Shown here one piece after another: positions 25,950-33,738 of a stretch of 64,000 nt of DNA. Origin of the DNA: Bog-257 sp963805985. Its GTDB lineage: Bacteria; Acidobacteriota; Terriglobia; Terriglobales; Acidobacteriaceae. The notes below the pieces were generated by a model, which was not told the DNA's origin, searched no databases, and was given only the letters and a program-made list of their open reading frames with translations. Position 1 is the first letter of the stretch, and each line of letters opens with the position of its first letter. Where the stretch lies: assembly GCA_963805985.1 (NCBI GenBank), contig CAWDWG010000001.1, positions 496,001 to 560,000 of the forward strand, read 5' to 3'. The position numbers and the translations under genes were made by a program.

Positions 25950-27755
25950 CTACGCAAACGCCGTCTCGGTGTACGTCCCGTAAACCTCGCGCAGAGCGTC
26001 GCAAATCTCGCCGACCGTCGCATAGGCCTTCACCGCGTCGATGATCAACGGCATAGTATTCACCGGTGAAATTTGGCCATTGTCGCTGGCAGTCGGCTCT
26101 TGCGCGGCAGCCTTCTTCAGCGCGTCAAGACAGCGGCGCACTTCGTCATTGGAGCGGCGCTCGCGCAGCGACTTCAGCTTTTTCGTCTGCGCCACCGCGA
26201 CTTCCTCACCAATGTAAAGAATGTGCGGTGAAGGCTCGTCGACCACAAACTCATTCGCGCCGACCGTGATCTTCTCTTTGGCTTCGCTGGCGCGCTGGAA
26301 CTGGTAGCTGGCCTCGGCAATCTCCTTCTGCGGATAGCCTTTCTCGATTGCCGCGACCATGCCCCCCATCGCGTCCAGCTTGTTGAAGTAATCGAACGCC
26401 CCGTTCTCCATGTCGAGCGTGAGCCGCTCCACGAAATACGAACCGCCCAGCGGATCGACCGTGTTAGCCACGCCCGATTCATAGGCGATGATCTGCTGCG
26501 AGCGCAGCGCGATGCGCACGGCTTCTTCGGTCGGCAGCGCCAGCGCCTCATCGTAGCTATCGGTGTGCAGCGACTGCGTTCCGCCCAGAACGCCTGCCAG
26601 CGCCTGAATGGCCACGCGCGCGATGTTGTTCATCGGCTGCTGCGCGGTCAGCGAGACGCCCGCCGTCTGCGTGTGGAAGCGCATCAGCCAGGTGCGCTGA
26701 TTCTTGGCGTCGAAGCGGTCCTTCATCAGCCGATACCAGATCTTGCGCGCGGCGCGATACTTGGCGATCTCCTCGAAGAAGTCATTGTGTGCGTTGAAGA
26801 AGAAGCTGAGCCGCGGGCCGAACTCGTCGACATCGAGGCCGCGGCGGCGCGCCCATTCCACGTACTCCACGCCGTCGTAGATGGTGAACGCCAGCTCCTG
26901 CAGCGCGGTCGAGCCGGCTTCGCGAATGTGGTAACCCGAAATCGAAATCGTATTGAAGCGCGGCGTGAACTTCGAACCGAACTCGAACGTGTCGATCACC
27001 AGCCGCATCGACGGCGCCGGCGGATAGATGTATTCCTTCTGCGCGATGTATTCCTTCAGAATGTCATTCTGAATCGTGCCGGAAATTTTCTGCCAATCCG
27101 CGCCCTGCTTTTCCGCAACCGCCAGATACATCGCCCACAGAATCGACGCGGGCGAGTTGATGGTCATCGAGACCGTGGTCTTCTCCAGATCGATGCCGTC
27201 GAAGAGGATCTCCATGTCCTCCAGCGAATCGATGGCGACGCCGCACTTGCCGACCTCGCCTTCGCTAAACGGATGATCGCTGTCATAACCCATCAGCGTG
27301 GGCAGATCGAACGCGACCGACAGGCCCTGCCCGCCGTGCTCCAGCAAATATTTGTAGCGCTGGTTCGTCTCCTCCGGCGAGGCGAAGCCGGAGAACTGGC
27401 GCATGGTCCACATCTTCCCGCGATAACCCGAGGCGTGAATGCCGCGCGTGTACGGCGGCTGGCCGGGATAATTCAAATAGCTGTCGTAGCTCCAGTCCTC
27501 GGGCAGATCGGCCTGCGTGTAGAGGCGGCGGATCGGCAGGCTGGAGATGGTGGTGAAGCGCGCGTGGCCGTGCTCGTCGACATTAATGCCGGTCGGCTCG
27601 CCGATCGGCCGCTCCGGAGCCTTCTCCAGCGTGGGCGCGAGCGTCTTCTCGGCCCATTCTTTTTCCGACTGCGACGGATGACGCCCGGCCTCGAACAGAT
27701 CAGTGACCGGCGATTCAGAGACAGCTTTCCCGTTGGTCTTGCGGCTGCTTGCCAT
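25950..27755 (-). CDS. Acyl-CoA mutase large subunit (methylmalonyl/isobutyryl-CoA mutase type)
   Basis: Catalytic TIM-barrel subunit of a B12-dependent acyl-CoA mutase, 601 residues, without the B12-binding domain. Family motifs are YPGQPPYTRGIH, MWTMRQFSGF, LSVAFDLPTLMGYDSDHP, TISISGYHIREAGSTA (active-site His276), RFHTQTAGVSLTAQQPMNN and DPLGGSYFVE. At residue 239 it has Gln (EYIAQKEYIYPP) where methylmalonyl-CoA mutases carry the carboxylate-binding Arg, as in isobutyryl-CoA mutases. So the substrate may be a neutral branched acyl-CoA rather than methylmalonyl-CoA. A separate small B12-binding subunit is needed and is not in this window. The first 60 residues are an extra charged leader. 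Confidence 0.88.
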   Translation of the reverse strand: MASSRKTNGKAVSESPVTDLFEAGRHPSQSEKEWAEKTLAPTLEKAPERPIGEPTGINVDEHGHARFTTISSLPIRRLYTQADLPEDWSYDSYLNYPGQPPYTRGIHASGYRGKMWTMRQFSGFASPEETNQRYKYLLEHGGQGLSVAFDLPTLMGYDSDHPFSEGEVGKCGVAIDSLEDMEILFDGIDLEKTTVSMTINSPASILWAMYLAVAEKQGADWQKISGTIQNDILKEYIAQKEYIYPPAPSMRLVIDTFEFGSKFTPRFNTISISGYHIREAGSTALQELAFTIYDGVEYVEWARRRGLDVDEFGPRLSFFFNAHNDFFEEIAKYRAARKIWYRLMKDRFDAKNQRTWLMRFHTQTAGVSLTAQQPMNNIARVAIQALAGVLGGTQSLHTDSYDEALALPTEEAVRIALRSQQIIAYESGVANTVDPLGGSYFVERLTLDMENGAFDYFNKLDAMGGMVAAIEKGYPQKEIAEASYQFQRASEAKEKITVGANEFVVDEPSPHILYIGEEVAVAQTKKLKSLRERRSNDEVRRCLDALKKAAAQEPTASDNGQISPVNTMPLIIDAVKAYATVGEICDALREVYGTYTETAFA

Positions 27756-27930
27756 GAATTACCCCACAATAGGACGAACCTTCAATCGTAGTAGATGCGG
27801 GGGATGGGGGCAAGAAGGAGCTCATTCTGGGATTCGCGTTATGCTCCCCCCGATGGGTAACGATTCGTGCAGTCCGGTTCCCCAGAATCGATCCCATATT
27901 CCCATCGAACGTGGATCGGCGAAGAATCCA

Positions 27931-28020
27931 GCCGCTTGCGGCGGGAGCGCATTGAGCCCGGCGTGTAAACGCCGGGTACGAGACGCGTTTGGGAAGCGAG
28001 CCGCGTCAGCGGCGGCAGAC
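27931..28020. repeat. REP-like palindrome, left of transposase
   Basis: Contains CCGCTTGCGG, then AGCCCGGCGTGTAAACGCCG with GGT, then GAGACGCGTTTGGG and GCCGCGTCAGCGGCGGCAGA. The same order of words is found right of the transposase at 28733-28824, in the same orientation. Confidence 0.75.
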
Positions 28021-28032
28021 CTCGGCGGCAGA

Positions 28033-28467
28033 TCAAAACAATTCACTCGGATCGAATGTGATCCCGGACTTCTGCAACAGGCTCACATATTCCTCTTCGA
28101 AAGCGTGCGTCCCATGATGTTCCGCCTGGTGCTCGATGTATCGCACCACGGCGGGAACCTGCGATGGACTGACACTGATCGCGGCGTAACCATCCTGCCA
28201 TGCAAACCCGTGCCCAATCTCATTCATCCAGCGCGACGAATTGGCCTTTAAGGTACGCACAACATCGGCAGTCCGGCTCATCGCAGGTACCGTCATCAAA
28301 AGATGAACGTGATTCGAGGTTCCGCCGAGTGCCGGGATATTGACGCCGCAATTTCTGCCGATCGCGCGCATGAAAGTCCACAATCGCGGAGGATCGTGGA
28401 TGAGGTTGCACCGTTCCTTGGTGCTGAAGACACAATGGACCAGTTGCAAAGTGTAGGTATGGGGCAT
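28033..28467 (-). CDS. REP-associated tyrosine transposase (IS200/Y1 type)
   Basis: A 144-residue single-strand HUH transposase. The HUH metal motif is in TSNHVHLLMTVP, and the catalytic Tyr is expected in the helix VVRYIEHQAEHHGTHAFEEEY. Other family words are LVHCVFSTKERCNLI near the start, WQDGYAAISVSPSQ and SGITFDPSELF at the end. It has no TnpB partner and no IS ends, but REP-like palindromes flank it, as for domesticated RAYT genes that spread REP sequences. I use the ATG at 28467; the frame is open to 28518. Its products may explain the many hairpins in this genome. Confidence 0.85.
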   Translation of the reverse strand: MPHTYTLQLVHCVFSTKERCNLIHDPPRLWTFMRAIGRNCGVNIPALGGTSNHVHLLMTVPAMSRTADVVRTLKANSSRWMNEIGHGFAWQDGYAAISVSPSQVPAVVRYIEHQAEHHGTHAFEEEYVSLLQKSGITFDPSELF

Positions 28468-28529
28468 GTCACGTCCATTTTTCGTGAAAAGAGAATCGCG
28501 AGATGTGAGGCGTGTCACGGAACGACGTG

Positions 28530-28824
28530 CCGCCGCTGGCGCGGCTCATTTTATCTTATGGATCCTCGCCCCGGGGTTCACACCCCGGGCTCAAGGCGCT
28601 CCCGCCGCAAGCGGCTGGTTCCGACGTCCGAAACGGGCATTCGCCGGCTCATAGGTTTTCTCGTACCAGTCGTCGCGCGACGCATACATCGATTTAGGCT
28701 CTCGATCCGGCCGCTCGTTAGGTTCGAAATCCTGCCGCGCCAGCGGCGGCAGCGCCGTGAGCCCGGCGTGTAAACGCCGGGTGCGAGACGCGTTTTGAGG
28801 CTAGCCGCGCCAGCGGCGGCAGAT
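28530..28824. repeat. REP-like palindromes, right of transposase
   Basis: Two palindromic units: one at about 28530-28622 with CCCCGGGGTTCACACCCCGG and CCGCCGCAAGCGG, and one at 28733-28824 with AGCCCGGCGTGTAAACGCCG and GCCGCGCCAGCGGCGGCAGA. The second is a near copy of the left flank. Between them (28625-28730) I see no gene. Confidence 0.75.
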
Positions 28825-28946
28825 GCGCCATTGCACATTCAGGTTCCATCCACCGAAATCATGCGGAATGGTGAACACTGTCACTTTTGCACACGCACCT
28901 CTGCGTTATACTTCGCTCGGATACTCCACTTTCTGAAGGTCAATAC

Positions 28947-29237
28947 ATGAGCATGACGGCACACGCAGTGGAAGCGCCCTCCACGGCAGATTTCAAGTCA
29001 CTGGAAGAGAAAATCCTGCGCACCATCGAGCAGCTGAAGTCGGCGCGCGACGCCAAGGCGGTCGCCGAGCGCGATGCCGCCCGCCTGCGCGAGGAGTTGA
29101 ACGAGCGCGAGGACGAGCTGGACAGCATGCGCCAGGAGCTGGTCACCCTGCGCCGCGAGCGCGAAGAGGTACGAACCAGAGTAGAAAAGATGCTGGGCCA
29201 AATTGAGTCTTTGGCGCTGGACGAGTCGGCGGGATAA
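28947..29237 (+). CDS. Small coiled-coil protein, ZapB-like
   Basis: A 96-residue protein that is almost entirely one coiled coil (residues about 18-90), rich in Glu, Arg, Leu and Ala with clear heptads: LEEKILRTIEQLKSARDA, then AERDAARLREELNEREDEL and RQELVTLRREREEV. There is no signal or membrane segment. Lying directly before zapA and on the same strand, it fits a ZapB-like division-ring partner. Resemblance to ZapB is by size, fold and place only. Confidence 0.75.
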   Translation: MSMTAHAVEAPSTADFKSLEEKILRTIEQLKSARDAKAVAERDAARLREELNEREDELDSMRQELVTLRREREEVRTRVEKMLGQIESLALDESAG

Positions 29238-29245
29238 TGGAAGGT

Positions 29246-29331
29246 TGGGGCTAGGGATTAGGGGCTAGGGATCAGACGAGCCTGTGCATTGAAACTCACT
29301 GATCCCTAACCCCTCGTCCCTAATCCCTCAT
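29246..29331. repeat. Inverted repeat of AGGGATTAGGG words
   Basis: GGCTAGGGATTAGGGGCTAG at the left mirrors CCCTAACCCCTCGTCCCTAA at the right around a short spacer. The same kind of element occurs at 33617-33738 and 50281-50344. It reaches into the first codons of zapA. Confidence 0.75.
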
Positions 29332-29341
29332 GGAGGATCTC

Positions 29342-29653
29342 TTGAGCCAGCCAAACGGCAGCGGTAATGTCCGCGTCGAAATCTACGATCAGACCTATCA
29401 TCTTCGCGGCTCCGATCCGGAGTACATCGGCGAACTGGCCGAATATGTCGACACCAAGATGCACCTCATCGCGCAGCAGGCATCGACCGTCGATTCGTTG
29501 CGCGTAGCCGTGCTGGCCGCGCTGAATATCGCCGACGAACTCCACGTCCTGAAGCGCAAGTACGAATCCATCGACAGCGATTACAACGAGCGCGCCGGAC
29601 AGCTGGCAGGCGCATTAGACGAAGTCCTCGACGAGGGACGACGGGCCGGATAG
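29342..29653 (+). CDS. zapA: Cell division protein ZapA
   Basis: ZapA binds FtsZ and bundles its filaments at the division site. The 103-residue protein begins with the ZapA beta-hairpin domain (VRVEIYDQTYHLRGSDPEYI, then ELAEYVDTKMHLIAQQAS), followed by a helix (VDSLRVAVLAALNIADELHVL) and a coiled coil to the end. The TTG at 29342 has GGAGG five bases upstream; that GGAGG overlaps an ATG at 29330, which would add four residues and lacks its own ribosome site. It pairs with the coiled-coil gene just upstream. Confidence 0.88.
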   Translation: MSQPNGSGNVRVEIYDQTYHLRGSDPEYIGELAEYVDTKMHLIAQQASTVDSLRVAVLAALNIADELHVLKRKYESIDSDYNERAGQLAGALDEVLDEGRRAG

Positions 29654-29733
29654 GTAGAGCTGAGCTTCAGCTCCACGTTCAAATCCTAAACTCTTCTCTG
29701 TGCTCTCAGTGCCCTCTGTGGTGAAATTACCCT

Positions 29734-31719
29734 CTAGTAGTTCAGCCGGAAATTCAGCATGTGCCAGTTCAGCAGGAAGAACGCGAAGCCCAGGCACGCC
29801 AGCATCAGCAGCGTATTCCAGACCTTGGTCCAGAACCACAGCGAGCCGTTCTTCCACGACTGCAGGCAGTAATCCATCGCCACCAGCGCGCCGATCACCC
29901 CCAGCACTCCAATCACCTGCAGCAGGTGCAGCTTGAAATCGAAATGCCGGCTCAGCAGCGCGATGTTCTCGTCCACCGAACTGAGCCACGCCGCGAATCC
30001 CGCAGCGAACGCCAGATTGATCGCGCACAGCCATCGCATCCAAAAGCGCAGCCGGCGATATTGCGGCGTGAGTTCGGCGCGATAGCCGTAATGCCAGCGC
30101 AGCATCGCGTTTAGCGGCCAGAACAGCAGCGTCAGAACAAACATCGTCACTGCAAAGACGAGGATGCTGAGATTGAGAATCTCATTCTTCAGCGTAGGAA
30201 CCGGCTGAGCGTCGAAGATGGGCCAGTCGGTTATGATCACCCGCTGACCAGCGTAATCCTTCACGAACGCGAGCTTGCTCTGCCCGTTGACCTCACGGAA
30301 GAGCATCGGCGCAATTTCCTGGAAGCGCTTGGGATTGCCGGCGTAGTCCTTGAGCAGGTCGGCGCTGATCGTGCCGTCGGCGTTGACGCTGACTTTGACC
30401 TGCCCAAGCGCGGTCACGGCCGCAACGTTGGTCTCCGAGCGTCGGCTCAGCCAATATCGTCCGGCGACCGACTTCGCATCCTGCGCGGCGTTCGCCGCCT
30501 GCTGGGCCTGCGGCGGCGTGTAGGCGAAATATCGGTTCAGGAAGGTGTCCCACAGCCCGGAGCGTCCCGGCGCCTCCGGCTTGCCTTCGCTGTTGTAGGA
30601 GATGAAGAAGCCGAGGCCGTTGTCGAGCATCAGGTGCATGTCGCTGTGAAACCACTGCGAGTCGCCGCCGTGTCCGATGATGCGATGCCCGTTGCGCGAC
30701 TCTTCATAGAAGCCGTAACACATCGCATTCATCTCCGGCGACAGCCCAAACAGCCGCGAGTGCATAAGCTGCGCCGTCTCCGGCTTCAGAATGCGCACGC
30801 CGTTGTATTCCCCGTTCTGCAGATGCGCGATGATGAAGTGCGACATGTCTTCCGCCGTGGTCGACAAACTGCCTGCCGGCCACGCCTGCACAAACTCGAA
30901 GTCCTTCGCCGGCTGCGATGCTTTGTTGTAACCGCTGGACATCAACGGCTTCAGATTGTCGGGCAGCGGCTGGCGGAAGCTGCTGTGCTTCATGCCCAGC
31001 GGCACGAAGATGTTCTTCTCGATGTAGTCGTCATACGGCACACCCGAGACGCGCTGCACGATGTACCCCGCCAGCGTTGCGCCATAGTTGGAGTAGGCCG
31101 GCGTGGTACCGGGCGGGAAGATTTCTTTCGGGATGTGCGTCGCCAGATACTCCTGCAGTGGCTGCATGTCTTTGTTGTTGGCGACGAACAGCTCCTTCAG
31201 CGTCTCCTCGAATCCCGGCGTGTGCGACATCAGGTCCTTCATGGTGATCGGCTTGCCGAAGGTCGCAGGAATTTTGAAGTCGAGGTAGTCGTTGATGTCG
31301 CGATCGAGATCGATCTTGCCCTGCTCGTACAGCTGCATCACCGCAGTCCAGGTGAAGGTCTTGGAGATCGAGCCCGGGCGGAAGAGCGTGCTGTCGACGG
31401 TCACCGGCTTGCGCGTCTTCACGTCGGAAAAGCCATAGCCTTTGGCGAAGATCACTTTGCCATCTTTGACGACCAGCACCACCGCGCCGGCGATGTCATC
31501 GCGCTCCAACTGAATCGGAAGGAAGCCGTCGAAAAACGCTTCCAGGTCTTCCGTGGTCAACTGCGGCGGGACCTGCGGCGGCAGCGCCGGCGCAAGCGCG
31601 GGAGCAGGTCTCTCCTCGGCACGATGCGGCAGCACGCGCGGCTTCTGAGCGTTGAGTGGGAGCGAGGACAAGAGAACAGCGGCAATGAGAACGGCCGGAA
31701 GGAGGGTCTGGCGTTTCAT
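29734..31719 (-). CDS. Serine hydrolase of the class C beta-lactamase/penicillin-binding family with C-terminal membrane domain
   Basis: After a signal peptide (LLPAVLIAAVLLSSLPLNAQ) comes a beta-lactamase-like serine hydrolase domain at about residues 55-400. The catalytic SxxK is Ser117-Lys120 (GSISKTF), the YxN is Tyr209-Asn211 (AYSNYG), and the third motif is HGG in IIGHGGDSQWF. A small beta domain follows, then four membrane helices from about residue 505 to the end at 661. The hydrolase domain would face the periplasm. Such proteins cleave peptides or esters and only rarely beta-lactams, so drug resistance should not be assumed. The substrate is unknown. Confidence 0.88.
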   Translation of the reverse strand: MKRQTLLPAVLIAAVLLSSLPLNAQKPRVLPHRAEERPAPALAPALPPQVPPQLTTEDLEAFFDGFLPIQLERDDIAGAVVLVVKDGKVIFAKGYGFSDVKTRKPVTVDSTLFRPGSISKTFTWTAVMQLYEQGKIDLDRDINDYLDFKIPATFGKPITMKDLMSHTPGFEETLKELFVANNKDMQPLQEYLATHIPKEIFPPGTTPAYSNYGATLAGYIVQRVSGVPYDDYIEKNIFVPLGMKHSSFRQPLPDNLKPLMSSGYNKASQPAKDFEFVQAWPAGSLSTTAEDMSHFIIAHLQNGEYNGVRILKPETAQLMHSRLFGLSPEMNAMCYGFYEESRNGHRIIGHGGDSQWFHSDMHLMLDNGLGFFISYNSEGKPEAPGRSGLWDTFLNRYFAYTPPQAQQAANAAQDAKSVAGRYWLSRRSETNVAAVTALGQVKVSVNADGTISADLLKDYAGNPKRFQEIAPMLFREVNGQSKLAFVKDYAGQRVIITDWPIFDAQPVPTLKNEILNLSILVFAVTMFVLTLLFWPLNAMLRWHYGYRAELTPQYRRLRFWMRWLCAINLAFAAGFAAWLSSVDENIALLSRHFDFKLHLLQVIGVLGVIGALVAMDYCLQSWKNGSLWFWTKVWNTLLMLACLGFAFFLLNWHMLNFRLNY

Positions 31720-31841
31720 AAATGTCTTCCAGAGAGAGCGGTAACAGAGTACTACGGAGAGCGCGGGCTGGAGGTTTGAAGTCGTGGGCTGCCTTAACCA
31801 GAAGGGCTCGTGTGCTTTGGCCCAGGGCTCGCGGCTGGACG

Positions 31842-32576
31842 CTAGCTCGCAACCGCCTGCCCGCGTTGGGTCGCCGGGAACGTGCTGCTGAGCAACAGCG
31901 GACTATCGGAGATCAGGCCGTCGACTCCCCATTCGGCGAGGCGAACCATGTCGCGCGAATCATTCACTGTCCAGGTCAGAGCCTTCACGTTGCGGGCATG
32001 CGCGTCGTCGAGTAATCGCTGCGAGACGAGATCGTACCGCGGGAAGACCGCCGTGATCGGCAAGTCAGCCCAGCGCGCCAGATTCTCCTCGCGATCGCAG
32101 ACGTAGCCTAGCGGCAGCGACGGATCGAGCTGGCGCAGGCGTACCAACACGTTTGGCAGGAACGACGACACGATGTAACCGCGCTGAGGTGGTTTGGCGC
32201 GCAGCGCCGCGACGATCGCTTCTTCGTTTCCCTCAACCTTGAGCTCAATGTCGAGATAGGCACTCGCGCCGAATCGCTCCAGCACCTCTTCCAGGCAGGC
32301 CAGGTTGTAGCCGCTGCGCCGCTCCAAACCGGCGTAATCGGTAGTGGCGACGTCGACGCGCTTCACAGCCGTATCGTGACACAGCACGGATCGCCGATCG
32401 CGCGTGTAACGGACATCGAACTCGAAGCCGTCGCAGCCGTTGGCCAGAGCGTAGTCGAACGCGGCAAGGGTGTTTTCGGCAGGAAAACTGGGTTTACGCC
32501 AGCGCAGGCCCAGCAGCGGCAAAGGACGCGCGCCACGATGTCCGAGCAGCAGCGGGTGTGAGGTTGGGGCTGGCAC
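31842..32576 (-). CDS. Glycerophosphodiester phosphodiesterase
   Basis: Splits glycerophosphodiesters to glycerol 3-phosphate and an alcohol. The 244-residue protein is a GDPD TIM barrel with LGHRGARP (catalytic His), PAENTLAAFDYAL, FEFDVRYTRDRRSVLCHD (metal Glu and Asp, second His) and LDIELKVEG. The last part (VKALTWTVNDSRDMVRL, WGVDGLISDSP) is also typical. No signal peptide is seen, so it should be cytoplasmic. It lies 120 bases upstream of the serine hydrolase on the same strand. Confidence 0.93.
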   Translation of the reverse strand: MPAPTSHPLLLGHRGARPLPLLGLRWRKPSFPAENTLAAFDYALANGCDGFEFDVRYTRDRRSVLCHDTAVKRVDVATTDYAGLERRSGYNLACLEEVLERFGASAYLDIELKVEGNEEAIVAALRAKPPQRGYIVSSFLPNVLVRLRQLDPSLPLGYVCDREENLARWADLPITAVFPRYDLVSQRLLDDAHARNVKALTWTVNDSRDMVRLAEWGVDGLISDSPLLLSSTFPATQRGQAVAS

Positions 32577-32709
32577 GGAAAACTCGCCCTTCGCGTTGCG
32601 CTTTTCGCTATTGGCTCTTGGCTTGTGGCGCTTGGGCCTTAAGCTTCTAGCAAGCCGCTGATTGCGGAGAAGACTGCCGAGCGCTCGAAGGCAAGAGCTA
32701 ATTGCTTCC

Positions 32710-33018
32710 TCAATCCAAATCGAAATCCCGCAGCGGCTTACCGGTATCAGGCGTTTCCTTAGCCCGCCGCAACGCTTCCTGGAACTTCTTCTCCAGCAGG
32801 TCGGCCTGATTCTTCTGCGCCTCCACCGATTGCCGGAAGAGCGACTCTTTGCGACTGTCCTGCTCTTTCATAGCGCGCGCCGCAGCTTCCATGTCCTCGA
32901 AGGTTTTGGGAACAGCCTTGGGCGTGTGCGCGATCACCGCTTTCACTTCGGAATCGATCTTCAGGGTCGCGCCGCAGCACGGGCACGCAACTTCAAACGC
33001 CGGGTGATTCTTGGACAT
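32710..33018 (-). CDS. Small zinc-ribbon-like protein with coiled-coil tail, unknown function
   Basis: A 102-residue soluble protein. The N-terminus holds a compact Cys cluster, VACPCCGATLKID (Cys12, Cys14, Cys15), as in the first knuckle of a zinc ribbon, but the second Cys pair is missing. The rest is highly charged and helical (residues about 40-88, ALRRAKETPDTG near the end). I do not recognise the family; it may use the cluster for metal or redox binding as a dimer. Confidence 0.7.
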   Translation of the reverse strand: MSKNHPAFEVACPCCGATLKIDSEVKAVIAHTPKAVPKTFEDMEAAARAMKEQDSRKESLFRQSVEAQKNQADLLEKKFQEALRRAKETPDTGKPLRDFDLD

Positions 33019-33170
33019 GATGGAATCTTACGCCAGGCAGTAACCACATGCCAGCGGCGCGGATTCGGACTTTGGATGTGGCAGGCGACTCTCCTGCCGC
33101 CGGATTGCGACGGCAGGAGAACTCGTTACTGGCTGGATTAAGCCCCGCGTCCGCAGCTCAGCTATTACGG

Positions 33171-33533
33171 CTACTGCGCCGGAGTAACGGAGAGGACGTG
33201 GATGGTGTTACGCTCCGTGTCGAACTTGAGCTCGATCGACACGTTCTGGCTGTCATAGCTCTTCAGCTTCTTGGGATTTTCGACCACGTAGGTCTTGTTG
33301 TCGCTGGTAAAGCTCTGGCCACCGTTGCTGACCATGCCGATCATGTTGTGCCGGGGCATCGTCGTCTGGCCGGTCTCGTCAATGGACGCGGCCTGATTTT
33401 CCTGGGCCTGCGTGTTCTTCTGGTCCTGCATCTGCTGGTTTGCCGGCTGGTCCTGGCTCTGGCTGCTCTGAGCGAATGCCAGCATTGGAGCCGCCAATAC
33501 CATCGCGAATAAAGCTGTCATCAATTTCCGCAT
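33171..33533 (-). CDS. Small secreted protein, Gln-rich, unknown function
   Basis: A signal peptide (MRKLMTALFAMVLAAPMLAF, cleaved near AFAQ) is followed by a Gln/Ser/Asn-rich low-complexity stretch. A compact beta domain follows, with HNMIGMVSNGGQSFTSDNKT, YVVENPKKLKSY and NTIHVLSVTP. This layout matches small exported acidobacterial proteins of the DUF5818 kind, whose role is unknown. The ATG at 33533 is preferred to the longer frame since the signal peptide begins there. Confidence 0.75.
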   Translation of the reverse strand: MRKLMTALFAMVLAAPMLAFAQSSQSQDQPANQQMQDQKNTQAQENQAASIDETGQTTMPRHNMIGMVSNGGQSFTSDNKTYVVENPKKLKSYDSQNVSIELKFDTERNTIHVLSVTPAQ

Positions 33534-33616
33534 GAATGCCTCCTTGTCATCATAGGTGTCAACTATCACGTCTCCATCATGTGACGACAATTCCGCGCAG
33601 GAGGTTTGCTGGATCG

Positions 33617-33738
33617 TAGGGACTGGGGATTAGGGACTGGGGACTGGGGATTCAGACTTGGGATGAGGAACTCGGGATCAGGGCCGTTCCCTGCCCCCTA
33701 TCCCCTAGCCCCCATCCCCCATTCCCTATTCCCTACTG
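33617..33738. repeat. Inverted repeat of AGGGATT/GGGGACT words
   Basis: G-rich words (GTAGGGACTGGGGATTAGGG and repeats) on the left are mirrored by CCCTAGCCCCCATCCCCCAT and CCCTATTCCCTA on the right. The left arm is rich in runs of three to four G, so it could also fold as a quadruplex. It lies between two leftward genes, at the end of the gene at 33733-34662. Confidence 0.7.

Noticed and set aside
26565..27791. A 408-codon plus-strand frame over the acyl-CoA mutase
   Set aside because: Exact antisense of a strongly conserved gene, with Arg/His/Gln-rich composition and no motif.
28640..28740. Possible tRNA, from the GGTTCGAAATCC word
   Set aside because: No matching acceptor stem, D arm or anticodon arm could be paired around it.
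29734..31719. Beta-lactamase resistance gene
   Set aside because: The SxxK/YxN/HGG motifs mark the wide serine hydrolase family; the C-terminal membrane domain and divergent context do not support a resistance role.
30634..31779. A 381-codon plus-strand frame over the serine hydrolase gene
   Set aside because: Antisense shadow of a gene with intact catalytic motifs; no domain or ribosome site of its own.
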